Below the pieces are notes generated by a model. That model saw only the letters and a program-made list of their open reading frames with translations. It did not search any database and was not told the DNA's origin. This document shows, in pieces, positions 43,647 through 51,811 of a stretch of 64,000 nucleotides of DNA (the stretch's first letter is position 1; each line of letters begins with the position of its first letter). The translations under genes and the position numbers were made by a program. The stretch is from Vulcanimicrobiota bacterium (lineage in GTDB: Bacteria > Vulcanimicrobiota > Vulcanimicrobiia > Vulcanimicrobiales > Vulcanimicrobiaceae): the NCBI GenBank assembly GCA_027452165.1, contig DAIDGX010000022.1, positions 62,001 to 126,000 of the forward strand, in the 5' to 3' direction.

Positions 43647-44411
43647 TTACAGGACGGGAAAGACGCGCGGGCCGCGCGAGGTATCGAGGCGTTCGATCGC
43701 GATGCCGTACGCGCTCTCGACAATCGTTGGGTCGAGCACGCGCGCGGGTTCGTCGAAGGCAAGCATGCGTTCGCATCCGAGGAGCATCAGGCGATCGGCG
43801 TAGCTGGCGGCCTCGTTGAGATCGTGGAGAACGCAAACGATCGTACGCCCGGCGCGCGCGAGGTCGCGCAAGAGCGCGAGGATGCGATGGGCCACGCGCA
43901 CGTCGAGATGGCTCGTGGGTTCGTCCAAGAGGATGATAGGGGTGCCTTGTGCGAGTCCCATGGCGATCCACGCACGTTGGCGCTCGCCGCTCGAGAGCGT
44001 CGCAAACGGCCGCTCCGCAAAGGGTTGAAGCTTCACGAGATCGAGTGCATCGTTGACCGCGCGCTCGTCGCCTGCCGTGGGATTCCACTCCCACCACGCA
44101 TGGTGCGGGAAACGACCGATAGCGACGAGTTCGCGCACGGTGAGCGCATCGGTCATCGCATCGTCGCTCGTCACGAAGGCGATGTGACGTGCGCGTTCGA
44201 GCGGCGTCAGGTGAGCGATATCACGCCCGTCGAGTACGATGCTGCCGCCCTGTGGGGAGCGCAGGCCGCAAAGCGAGCGTAAGAGCGTGGTCTTTCCGAC
44301 CCCGTTTGGGCCGAGGACCGCGACGAATTCGCCGGCACGCACCTCACCTGTGATCTCACGCACGAGCGTGCGCCCGCCGATGCCGATCGTCACTTGGCGC
44401 AACGCGATCAC
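43647..44411 (-). CDS. btuD: cobalamin/iron-complex ABC transporter ATPase (BtuD-like)
   Basis: A 254-residue ABC ATPase of the FecE/BtuD/HmuV group. Walker A is GPNGVGKTT, the signature LSSGERQRA, Walker B IILLDEPTSHLD and the switch histidine lies in VLHDLNEA. Its GTG start overlaps the stop of the permease gene by 4 bases. Location beside a cobalamin riboswitch, adenosyltransferase and BtuB/BtuF genes makes B12 the likely cargo; the protein family alone would also fit heme or siderophores. Confidence 0.87.
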   Translation of the reverse strand: MIALRQVTIGIGGRTLVREITGEVRAGEFVAVLGPNGVGKTTLLRSLCGLRSPQGGSIVLDGRDIAHLTPLERARHIAFVTSDDAMTDALTVRELVAIGRFPHHAWWEWNPTAGDERAVNDALDLVKLQPFAERPFATLSSGERQRAWIAMGLAQGTPIILLDEPTSHLDVRVAHRILALLRDLARAGRTIVCVLHDLNEAASYADRLMLLGCERMLAFDEPARVLDPTIVESAYGIAIERLDTSRGPRVFPVL

Positions 44412-45388
44412 ACGCGCTGCTCCTGGTGAAGATACAAGTAGAGGAACGCGGGTACGCCGATAAAAGCGAGCAGAACGCCGAGCGGCAGTTCCGACGGCGC
44501 GATGATCGAGCGCGCGATCGCATCGGCGACCGCGCAGAGGCCCGCTCCGAGTAAAGCACTTGCCGGCAAAAGGCTGCGCGCATCGGAGCCGATGACGCGG
44601 CGTGCAAGATGGGGCACGATGAGACCGATGAAGCCGACGATCCCTGCGAGCGTGACGCTCGCGGCGGTCAGCAGCGAGGCTGCGGCGAGGATCATCCACT
44701 GCGCGCGATCGACGTCGAGGCCGACGGTGCGCGCGCGTACGTCGCCTGCACGCAGCGCATTGAGCGCGGGAATGCAGGCGATCGCAAGCATCGATCCCAT
44801 GCCAAGATACGGCAGCGCAAATCGCAAATCGCTCCAGGTGCGCCCGGCGATCGAACCTGCAAGCCACGCGAGAATCTGTTGGGCCGCGTCGGGCGAGTCC
44901 GCGCGCGCGATTGCAAACGCAACGATCGCCGAGAAGAGCGCCGAGAGCGAGATGCCCGCGAGAATCAGGCGATTGGCGTCGATGCCGCTTCCCCTCCGCG
45001 CGAGGAGCGCAACGACGACGGCCGCGCCAAGCCCGGCGACAAAACCGAGCGCCGGCAGCCACGGCGTTGCGATGCCGGCGAGGATCGAGAGCGCGATCGC
45101 GGCAGCCGCACCCGCACTGACGCCGGTGAGATAGGGATCGACGAGCGGATTGCGCAGGAGGCCCTGCAGGAGCGCGCCGGCGATCGCAAGCGCCGCACCG
45201 ACCGCAGCCGCGATTGCAACGCGCGGCATGCGCAGTTGCCATACGATCGTCGCATTCGTGCCGTCGTGCGGGTGAAGGAGCGCGGCGAGAACGACGTGCG
45301 GCGCGATAAAGACGCCCCCGGCGAGAAGGCTCGTGGCGCACGCGCAGAGCGCAATGCACGCGAGGATCGAAAGGCGCAAGGGTGGCAT
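44408..45388 (-). CDS. btuC: cobalamin ABC transporter permease (BtuC-like, FecCD family)
   Basis: A 326-residue permease with about ten spans. Family signatures present are RMPRVAIAAAVGAALAIAGALLQ, NPLVDPYLTG, the GDVRARTVGLDVDRA coupling segment and GFIGLIVPHLARR. It is coupled to btuD by a GTGA overlap. The ATG at 45388 is used because upstream in-frame codons fall in the riboswitch region of the opposite strand. Immediately ahead of the ATG lies an 8-base inverted repeat. The partner binding protein is encoded at 53119-53952. Confidence 0.88.
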   Translation of the reverse strand: MPPLRLSILACIALCACATSLLAGGVFIAPHVVLAALLHPHDGTNATIVWQLRMPRVAIAAAVGAALAIAGALLQGLLRNPLVDPYLTGVSAGAAAAIALSILAGIATPWLPALGFVAGLGAAVVVALLARRGSGIDANRLILAGISLSALFSAIVAFAIARADSPDAAQQILAWLAGSIAGRTWSDLRFALPYLGMGSMLAIACIPALNALRAGDVRARTVGLDVDRAQWMILAAASLLTAASVTLAGIVGFIGLIVPHLARRVIGSDARSLLPASALLGAGLCAVADAIARSIIAPSELPLGVLLAFIGVPAFLYLYLHQEQRV

Positions 45389-45422
45389 GAACTTCGCGCC
45401 TTGGCCGGGGAGCCCGAAGTTC
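45389..45422 (-). promoter_or_regulatory. inverted repeat in the btuC leader
   Basis: GAACTTCG (45389-45396) and CGAAGTTC (45415-45422) form a perfect 8-base-pair stem with an 18-base loop. In the btuC transcript the 3' arm ends exactly at the ATG and the loop carries the only Shine-Dalgarno-like sequence (AAGGCG), so the hairpin could hide the start. It could alternatively be a protein operator. Confidence 0.4.
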
Positions 45423-45442
45423 CTACCGCGAATCTTTGCGGA

Positions 45443-45588
45443 GTTCGTTACGTACGGAAGTCCGGTGCAAATCCGGCACGGTCGCGCCACTGTAAGCGGG
45501 GAGCGCGCGTACGCCACTGTCGGTAACAACGGCGGGAAGGTGACGCGAAGACGCGAGGATCCGCGAAGTCAGGATACGTCGGGCGAAC
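45443..45588 (+). promoter_or_regulatory. cobalamin riboswitch upstream of the adenosyltransferase operon
   Basis: The conserved core elements are in order: TCCGGTGCAAATCCGGCACGG, then GCGCCACTGTAAGC (about 45484-45497), a second GCCACTG-like arm, GGGAAGGTGACGC, and the B12-box-like AAGTCAGGATAC (45566-45577). Short GTTCG/CGAAC arms close the element as P1. It ends about 40 bases before the ATG at 45629, and there is no terminator, so control is probably translational. It should lower expression of the operon when adenosylcobalamin is abundant. Confidence 0.92.
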
Positions 45589-45628
45589 ATGCTGTTGCAT
45601 CGTTCTACCTCGCGAAAAAGGGGGAATT

Positions 45629-46207
45629 ATGGCTTCTATTTCAACGCGCCGCGGTGACGACGGAACCACCGGTGTTCCGGGTGGCGAGCGTCGTTCCAAA
45701 GGCGAACTGCGCGTCGAGGCCTCCGGCTGTATCGACGAACTCAACAGTACGCTCGGTGTAGCGCGCGCGTTTTGCGACGACGAGGCGATCGCGCGTGACG
45801 TGCTTGGGGTTCAGCGCCTGCTCTTTTCGGTCGGGTCGGCGATATCGACGAAACCGCACGGCAGGAAGCCCGTCCCTGAAATCTCCGATGCGATGGTCGA
45901 GCATCTCGATGCGTTGGTCGAACGCCTCGAGAGCACGAGCGGGCTTCCCGGCGACTGGACGATTCCCGGTGGCCATCGCACGAGCGCGCACTTCGAAGTC
46001 GCTCGGACGGTCTGCCGGCGCGCGGAGCGAACGATCGTGCGAGCCGTCACCGCGGGCGAGGAACTGCAACGAAACCTCTTGCGCTTCATCAACCGGCTCT
46101 CCGACGTTATCTGGTTGTGGGCGCGTGTGCTCGACGCCCGGCATGGCATCGATGCGCGTCTGCGCGACGAACACCATCCGGGACCGCCGTGGTCGCGCGC
46201 GTGGTGA
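45629..46207 (+). CDS. pduO: PduO-type cob(I)alamin adenosyltransferase
   Basis: A 192-residue ATP:cob(I)alamin adenosyltransferase that makes the adenosyl form of B12. The ATP-binding N-terminus TRRGDDGTTG is followed by the family motif RVEASGCIDELNSTLG and, near the C-terminus, LLRFINRLSDVIWLWAR, equivalent to YLNRLSDLLF. The ATG has a strong AAGGGGG site. It is the first gene after the riboswitch and is coupled to cobQ by a GTGA overlap. The C-terminus is proline/tryptophan-ended and unremarkable. Confidence 0.92.
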   Translation: MASISTRRGDDGTTGVPGGERRSKGELRVEASGCIDELNSTLGVARAFCDDEAIARDVLGVQRLLFSVGSAISTKPHGRKPVPEISDAMVEHLDALVERLESTSGLPGDWTIPGGHRTSAHFEVARTVCRRAERTIVRAVTAGEELQRNLLRFINRLSDVIWLWARVLDARHGIDARLRDEHHPGPPWSRAW

Positions 46208-47718
46208 GGCGTGCCCATGCGCTGATGGTCCTTGGAACGGGCTCCGGCGTCGGTAAGTCATTGATGACGGCGGGCATCTGCCGCTCGCTGGTCCGTCGTG
46301 GCGTCGCGGTTGCACCATTCAAGGCACAGAACATGTCCTTAAACTCCGCGGCAACGCCGGATGGGCGCGAGATCGGGCGGGCGCAAGCGCTCCAAGCCGA
46401 GGCCGCGCGCATTCCCGCGCGCAGCGATTTTAATCCCGTGCTCCTCAAACCGACGAGCGTCACGGGTTCGCAAATCGTGCTCGACGGCGTGATGGCCGGG
46501 ACGCTTGGCGCGCGCGACTTTCTCGGCGCGGCGAAGCGATCGCTGTGGCCACACGTCGTTGCGGCCTACGAGCGCCTGGCGCGCGAGTTTGAGGTGATCG
46601 TCATCGAGGGAGCCGGATCGCCGGCCGAGATCAACTTACGCGCGGGAGATATCGTCAACATGGCGGTCGCGCACGAAGCCGATGCGCGTTGCTTGCTTGT
46701 CGCCGACATCGACCGCGGCGGCGCGTTCGCTGCGGTCGCAGGGACGATGCTGCTGCTGGATGCCGATGACCGGCGGCGCATCGCCGGGTACGCCTTCAAT
46801 CGCTTTCGTGGCGACGTATCGCTGCTCGACGACGGCATTCGTGCGCTCGACGCGAGGCTCGGTATTCCGAACCTGGGTGTGGTGCCGTGGTTCGATACGA
46901 CGGGTCTCGACGAAGAGGATTCCGCACCCCGCGAGCGCGCGCGCGAGCGTGCGTGGCGTAGCGATGGCGACCGGTTGCGGGTTGCCGTCGTCGCGCTTCC
47001 GCACCTTGCGAATTTTACCGATTTTGACGCGCTTGAAGAGGAGCCGTCCGTCGATCTGATCTATACGGGCGCGCCCGATCGCATTCGCGACGCCGATGTG
47101 GTGATGCTCCCGGGCAGCAAGGATACGCTTGCGGATCTGGCATGGCTGCGCGAACGTGGCATCGCCGCATCGATCGCGGAGACCGCTACGCGTGCGGGCA
47201 CGCTCGTCATCGGAATCTGCGCGGGAATGCAGATGCTCGGTTCGCGGATCGAGGATCCGTATGGGGTGGAGAGCGGGGGCGCGGCCGACGGGCTCGGGTT
47301 GCTGCCGATCCATTCGCGATTCGAGCGGACGAAGACGACGGTGAAGGTGCGGGGAACGTGCGAGATCTTCGGTCCCGCGCGCGCGATCGATGGCTACGAG
47401 ATCCATGTCGGGGTCACCGCCTACGACCCAGCGAGTCGCCCATTTGCGATGCTACGGACCAATGACGGTGCGTGGGAGCGGGACGGCGTGGTCGCAGGGA
47501 ACGCGATGGGCACCTATCTGCACGGCGTCTTCGACGATGATGACTTTCGCCACGACGTACTCGTCTATGCGCGCGCGCATGCGCGGCGCTCTGCGGCGGG
47601 ATGCTTCGCCTCCGTTCGCACGCGTCGTGAAGATCGTCTCGATGCGCTGGGAGACCTCATCGATCGGCATCTTGCACTTGCGGAACTGGTGCCGCTGCGC
47701 AGCGTGGGCGCGGGTTGA
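46204..47718 (+). CDS. cobQ: cobyric acid synthase (adenosylcobyrinate amidase)
   Basis: A 504-residue glutamine-dependent amidotransferase that amidates four side chains of adenosylcobyrinic acid a,c-diamide. The ATP motif GTGSGVGKS (about 10-18) and KAQNMSLNSA begin the synthetase domain; the glutaminase domain has its nucleophile in GICAGMQMLG and its histidine in GTYLHGVFDD. The GTG at 46204 overlaps the adenosyltransferase stop (GTGA). It is followed by cbiB with a TTGA overlap. Confidence 0.94.
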   Translation: MRRAHALMVLGTGSGVGKSLMTAGICRSLVRRGVAVAPFKAQNMSLNSAATPDGREIGRAQALQAEAARIPARSDFNPVLLKPTSVTGSQIVLDGVMAGTLGARDFLGAAKRSLWPHVVAAYERLAREFEVIVIEGAGSPAEINLRAGDIVNMAVAHEADARCLLVADIDRGGAFAAVAGTMLLLDADDRRRIAGYAFNRFRGDVSLLDDGIRALDARLGIPNLGVVPWFDTTGLDEEDSAPRERARERAWRSDGDRLRVAVVALPHLANFTDFDALEEEPSVDLIYTGAPDRIRDADVVMLPGSKDTLADLAWLRERGIAASIAETATRAGTLVIGICAGMQMLGSRIEDPYGVESGGAADGLGLLPIHSRFERTKTTVKVRGTCEIFGPARAIDGYEIHVGVTAYDPASRPFAMLRTNDGAWERDGVVAGNAMGTYLHGVFDDDDFRHDVLVYARAHARRSAAGCFASVRTRREDRLDALGDLIDRHLALAELVPLRSVGAG

Positions 47719-48635
47719 AGCGCACGTATCTCGTGGCTGCCGCGGTCGTGCTCGACCTCTGCGCCGGCGATCCGCCCGCACTCCCGCATCCGGTCTCGGC
47801 GATTGCCGCGATCGCTCGCGATGCCGAGCGTCACATGCGCAGGCATGTCGCCAATGAACTCGTAGGTGGCGGGCTTGCCGCTCTGGGCGTGGTCGCGCTC
47901 TGCGCGGGGGTGGGCGCATGTCTCGATCACGCGCCAAGCGCCCTTCGCGTGGCGGCCGCCGCGAGCACGCTCGCGCTCGGGAGTCTGCTCGATCACGCGG
48001 GCGCAGTCGCCGATGCCCTTGACGCGCACGATCTTGCAGCAGCCCGTTTGGCGGTTGGGCGGATGGTCGGTCGCGATACGGCGCACCTCGATGAGAGCGC
48101 CATCGCCTGTGCCGCGATCGAGTCGATTGCCGAAAGTACGTGCGATGGCGTTGTCGCACCGCTGCTCTTCCTTGCGATCGGCGGCGTCGCGGGTGCATAC
48201 GCGTACAAGGCGATCAACACGCTCGACTCGCTGATCGGCCATATCGAACCTCCCTACACGCGATTCGGGCGTGTTGCGGCACGGCTCGACGACGTCGCGA
48301 ATGCTATTCCCGCGCGCCTGGGCGCGGGTGCGCTGGCGCTTGGCGCCTTGCTGTGCGGCGAGGATGCTCGTGCGGCATGTCACGTGGCGTTGCGCGATGC
48401 GCGCTTGCATCGCAGCCCCAATGCCGGGTGGAGCGAGGCGGCGATGGCCGGTGCGTTACGTGTGGAGTTGAGCGCGCCACGTTCGTACGACGGCATTCCG
48501 GCGCCGAGCCCGCGGATCGGCGCCGGTTGGCGTCCGCCGCGAGCGGGTGACCTCCGCCGCGCGATGCGCGTGACTTTTTGCGCCGGTTCGATCGCGGCGG
48601 CGCTCTGCGTTGGCATCGCGGCGATGCGGCGATGA
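47715..48635 (+). CDS. cbiB: adenosylcobinamide-phosphate synthase
   Basis: A 306-residue membrane enzyme (CbiB/CobD) that attaches aminopropanol or its phosphate to adenosylcobyric acid. It begins with the family motif LDLCAGDPPALPHPV, carries GRDTAHLDESAIACAAIESIAES and NTLDSLIGHI, and ends with RSPNAGWSEAAMAGALRV. Several hydrophobic spans are present. The TTG start overlaps the cobQ stop and the stop overlaps the next start (ATGA). Confidence 0.93.
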   Translation: MKRTYLVAAAVVLDLCAGDPPALPHPVSAIAAIARDAERHMRRHVANELVGGGLAALGVVALCAGVGACLDHAPSALRVAAAASTLALGSLLDHAGAVADALDAHDLAAARLAVGRMVGRDTAHLDESAIACAAIESIAESTCDGVVAPLLFLAIGGVAGAYAYKAINTLDSLIGHIEPPYTRFGRVAARLDDVANAIPARLGAGALALGALLCGEDARAACHVALRDARLHRSPNAGWSEAAMAGALRVELSAPRSYDGIPAPSPRIGAGWRPPRAGDLRRAMRVTFCAGSIAAALCVGIAAMRR

Positions 48636-49711
48636 TCGTTCACGGGGGCGATCTCGACGACGTTGCGGCACGCTACGGCGTCCCGCGCGACGGCCTCATC
48701 GATTTCAGCGCGAACATCGACCCGTACGGTCCACCCGCGGGGGTCGCGAGTGTGCTTGCCGCCGCCGCCGCAAACCCGCGAATGCTCGCTCCGTATCCAT
48801 CGCCTGCATACGATGCATTGCGCCTCGCGATCGCGCGCGAGCATGCGGTCCCCGTCGATACGGTCGTCGTCGGCCATGGTGGCGCGGCGCTGCTCGATGC
48901 GGCGCTCCAGACGTTCGCGCGCTCGGGATGGGTCGTTCCGGTTCCGGCATTTAGCGAGTACGCTCGAGCGATTGCGGCAGCGCACGCGCGCATGATCGCC
49001 GTCCCCCTTGGGGATGCGTTTCTTCCCGATCCGGGCGAATTACTCAGCATTGCTGCGCGCGAGCGTCACGGGATCATGGTCAACACGCCGCATAATCCAA
49101 GCGCGAGCGCGATGCCGGCCTCGGATCTCGACGAGCTGATCGACGGTGCTCGGGCTCGTGGTATCGCGTTGATCGTCGATGAGGCGTTTGCCGATTATGT
49201 GCCCGAGCGGTCGTGCATCGCTCGTGCGGTGGGTACGCCGGCCACGATCGTCGTCCGGTCGCTCACAAAGTTCTACGCGCTCGCCGGCGTTCGCGTGGGC
49301 TATGCGATCGCGCACCCGGCGCTTGCCACGCGCATGCGCGAGCATCTGCCGTCGTGGCCCGTGGGAAGTCTCGATGCTGCAATCGCTGTGGCTGCGTTAG
49401 CGGATCGCGCCTATGCGAACGTGACGCGCACGCGCACGGCGAGAGCGCGCGAGCGACTCTGCGCAGCCTTGGCGCGCATTGGCCTGCGCCCATATCCTTC
49501 GGTTGCAAATTATCTCTTCATCGAGCTTCCAATCGCGGCGGACGCTCTCGATTGCGTCCTTGCGAAGCTCGTTGATTGCGGTGTGGTCGTGCGCGACTGC
49601 CGTAGCTATCGCGGGCTCGAAGAGCGCGCGGCGATTCGTGTGGCGGTGCTCGACGATCCTTCCAACGAGCGCCTGGTTACGGCACTGCAAGCGGCTCTTG
49701 CCGTGCCGTAA
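48632..49711 (+). CDS. cobC: L-threonine-O-3-phosphate decarboxylase
   Basis: A 359-residue class I/II PLP enzyme that supplies aminopropanol phosphate for the nucleotide loop of B12 (CobC in Pseudomonas, CobD in Salmonella). The N-terminus VHGGDLDDVAARYG and IDFSANIDPYGPP are typical. The PLP lysine is K213 in SLTKFYAL, and NTPHNPSAS and DEAFADYVPE are the other cofactor contacts. The ATG overlaps the cbiB stop. It is the last gene of the riboswitch-controlled operon and converges on btuB. Confidence 0.92.
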   Translation: MIVHGGDLDDVAARYGVPRDGLIDFSANIDPYGPPAGVASVLAAAAANPRMLAPYPSPAYDALRLAIAREHAVPVDTVVVGHGGAALLDAALQTFARSGWVVPVPAFSEYARAIAAAHARMIAVPLGDAFLPDPGELLSIAARERHGIMVNTPHNPSASAMPASDLDELIDGARARGIALIVDEAFADYVPERSCIARAVGTPATIVVRSLTKFYALAGVRVGYAIAHPALATRMREHLPSWPVGSLDAAIAVAALADRAYANVTRTRTARARERLCAALARIGLRPYPSVANYLFIELPIAADALDCVLAKLVDCGVVVRDCRSYRGLEERAAIRVAVLDDPSNERLVTALQAALAVP

Positions 49712-49728
49712 CCGAAAGCGCATGGCGA

Positions 49729-51612
49729 TTACTTGGTGCGCAGTTCCAGTCCGAACGAACGCCCCGGCATCGGGTAGAGATCGTAGGCTTCCGACGTGGG
49801 CGAGAACGACCCGAACTCGGCGTACCGGTCGTTGCCGAGATTGTAGCCGCGGACCGCGAGGATGATGTGTGGCGTGATGCGGTAGCCGAGATAGGCGTCG
49901 ATGCGCGTGTACGCGGCTGGTTGATCGTACAGGGGCGCCGTCGGATCGACGTATCCGCGCGCGCCCTGCGTCGTAGCGGAGATGCCGAATCCGTCGATGT
50001 GCGAGGAGCGCGGGGCGGTGTACGTGAGGGCAAGACGCGCCGAAAATACCGGTCCACGGCCATCCAGACGCGTGTTGTTTTGAAGATCCTGCGCCCGGTA
50101 TAGGTTCGTTACGTCGAGGCTCGTGACGACGCCGTTGAACGGCGTGGTTTTGGTCGAGAACGTGAGGCCGGCGATCGAGGCATGTCCGATATTTTGCGGC
50201 ATGAAGGTCGCAAGGTCGAAAACGATGAGATTCGAGCCGCTCGTCGTGAACCAGCCGAGGCTCGTACCGCCCAGGAGCGCGCTGTCAACGATGGTCGCAT
50301 CGGCGTTGCGCGTATGCTCCGGTACCAAATTCGGATTGCTCGCGTTCGGGAAATAAAGTTCTTCCAGGTTCGGCGCGCGAAACGCGGTCGATGCGTTGAG
50401 CTTGAGGCGCAGCGTGGGCGCGAGCGACGCGCTCAATCCGGCCGACGGCGAGAGCGATCCGTTGCCCGAGTCGCTCTCGCCGCGGGCTCCGATATACCAT
50501 GAATCGCCGTTGCGGGCAAACCATTGCGATTGCCCGTAGATCGCCGTCTGTGAGGCAGGCTTCGTCACGATCGGATCGACGCCGTCTTGAAGGATTCCAA
50601 AAGCGCGTGATGCGTCGAACCCATAGATGAGACGATAGCGTTCGTCGCCGTTGACGTTGCGTAACGCAAGTGCGAGTCGCGATTCACCGAAGAGCGACGA
50701 AAACGTTGATGGTAGCGGCGTCACATAGGAATTCGGGCAGTTGACGTCCACCGCGGTATCGCACGTATCCGTGGCGTTGAGACGCGATGCCCCGAGGTCG
50801 AGTGAGGTTTGAGCCCGGCGCAGCCGATGCGTGAAGGCGATGCGTGCGTCTTGGTTGACTTCGTTCAAGGTGGTCGTGGGCGAGAAGGCGGTCAGTTCGC
50901 CGGGCACGCCCTCCTCGGTGTTACTGAGGTCATAGCTTGCGGCGACATCGAGCGCGCCGATGCTGCGTGCGTCGTGCAGAAGTAGGGTGTTCTGTCGAGC
51001 TTGCGCGTTTTGGCGTGTCGTGCCGCCCGGGAGCGCATAATCGTTCAACGCATAGGTTTGGCCGATCGAAACGTACGGCGTATCGACGCGAAGCACGGAG
51101 GTTCCGAAGGATGCGAGGCTCGCGAGCGCGCCATACTGGCCCTTGTTCGTGGTGATGATGTTGACGACACCGCCGATCGCCGATGATCCGTACAGCGTAG
51201 AGCCGCCGCCTTCGACGACCTCGATGCGATCGAGGCCCGACGTGCTGAAATTTTGGAGATCGAGGCTGCCGGTCTGCGCGCCGGCTGCCGGCAAGCCATC
51301 GACGAGGACCAAGACTTGGCTCGACGAGCTTCCGCGAATGCTGATCGACGTTCCCGCGCCGAAGGCGCCGTAGCTTTGGAGTTGGATGCCCGGCACCTGC
51401 GCGAGCGCGTCGGCGACGGTGCGTAATCCCTCGCGCGCCATCTCGGCTTTGGTGACGACGAACGTGGTGCGAACGGCGCGCGAGAGTGCTTCCCCGGTGC
51501 GGTCCGAGGTGACGACGCGAATGATCTGCGGCGGCGGTGTTGCGGTTGGCGCTGGCGATGCGGCGGCAACGATCGACGCTGCCACGAGCGGCAGCGCGTG
51601 TAATGAAAACAT
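49729..51612 (-). CDS. btuB: TonB-dependent outer-membrane cobalamin receptor
   Basis: A 627-residue TonB-dependent receptor. A signal peptide (about 1-20) and a TonB-box-like segment precede the plug domain, with LAQVPGIQLQSYGAFG, SISIRGSSSSQVLVLVDG, IEVVEGGGSTLYGSSAIGGVVNI (about 60-155). A beta-barrel follows and ends in GRSFGLELRTK. Size and plug sequence resemble BtuB. The cobalamin riboswitch directly in front makes B12 or cobinamide the likely ligand. AAGGAAGGG lies 6-14 bases ahead of the ATG. No tonB/exbB/exbD is in the window. Confidence 0.9.
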   Translation of the reverse strand: MFSLHALPLVAASIVAAASPAPTATPPPQIIRVVTSDRTGEALSRAVRTTFVVTKAEMAREGLRTVADALAQVPGIQLQSYGAFGAGTSISIRGSSSSQVLVLVDGLPAAGAQTGSLDLQNFSTSGLDRIEVVEGGGSTLYGSSAIGGVVNIITTNKGQYGALASLASFGTSVLRVDTPYVSIGQTYALNDYALPGGTTRQNAQARQNTLLLHDARSIGALDVAASYDLSNTEEGVPGELTAFSPTTTLNEVNQDARIAFTHRLRRAQTSLDLGASRLNATDTCDTAVDVNCPNSYVTPLPSTFSSLFGESRLALALRNVNGDERYRLIYGFDASRAFGILQDGVDPIVTKPASQTAIYGQSQWFARNGDSWYIGARGESDSGNGSLSPSAGLSASLAPTLRLKLNASTAFRAPNLEELYFPNASNPNLVPEHTRNADATIVDSALLGGTSLGWFTTSGSNLIVFDLATFMPQNIGHASIAGLTFSTKTTPFNGVVTSLDVTNLYRAQDLQNNTRLDGRGPVFSARLALTYTAPRSSHIDGFGISATTQGARGYVDPTAPLYDQPAAYTRIDAYLGYRITPHIILAVRGYNLGNDRYAEFGSFSPTSEAYDLYPMPGRSFGLELRTK

Positions 51613-51649
51613 GGCGTTCCCTTCCTTGATGCGAGGAATGCGAGCACAA

Positions 51650-51803
51650 TGGTTATACGGCGGTATCCTGACTCGCAGATCGTCGCCCCGGATCGCTCCG
51701 AGTCTCGCGCCTTCCCGCCTTGCGGCAGTGGTGTCGAGACGGCTCCCTGCTTACAGTGGCGCAACCGCACCGGCGTTTCACCGGTTTCCCGCGCTGTAAA
51801 CCT
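51650..51803 (-). promoter_or_regulatory. cobalamin riboswitch upstream of btuB
   Basis: On the reverse strand the element reads, in order, AAACCGGTGAAACGCCGGTGCGG, TTGCGCCACTGTAAGCAGGGAGCC, CCACTGCCGCAAGGCGGGAAGGCGCGA and GAGTCAGGATACCGCC. GGTT and AACC ends can pair as P1. It ends 37 bases before the btuB ATG. No terminator follows, so ribosome-binding-site control is likely. Its 5' end lies only about 9 bases from the divergent cbiA start. Confidence 0.92.
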
Positions 51804-51811
51804 GGGGCGCG

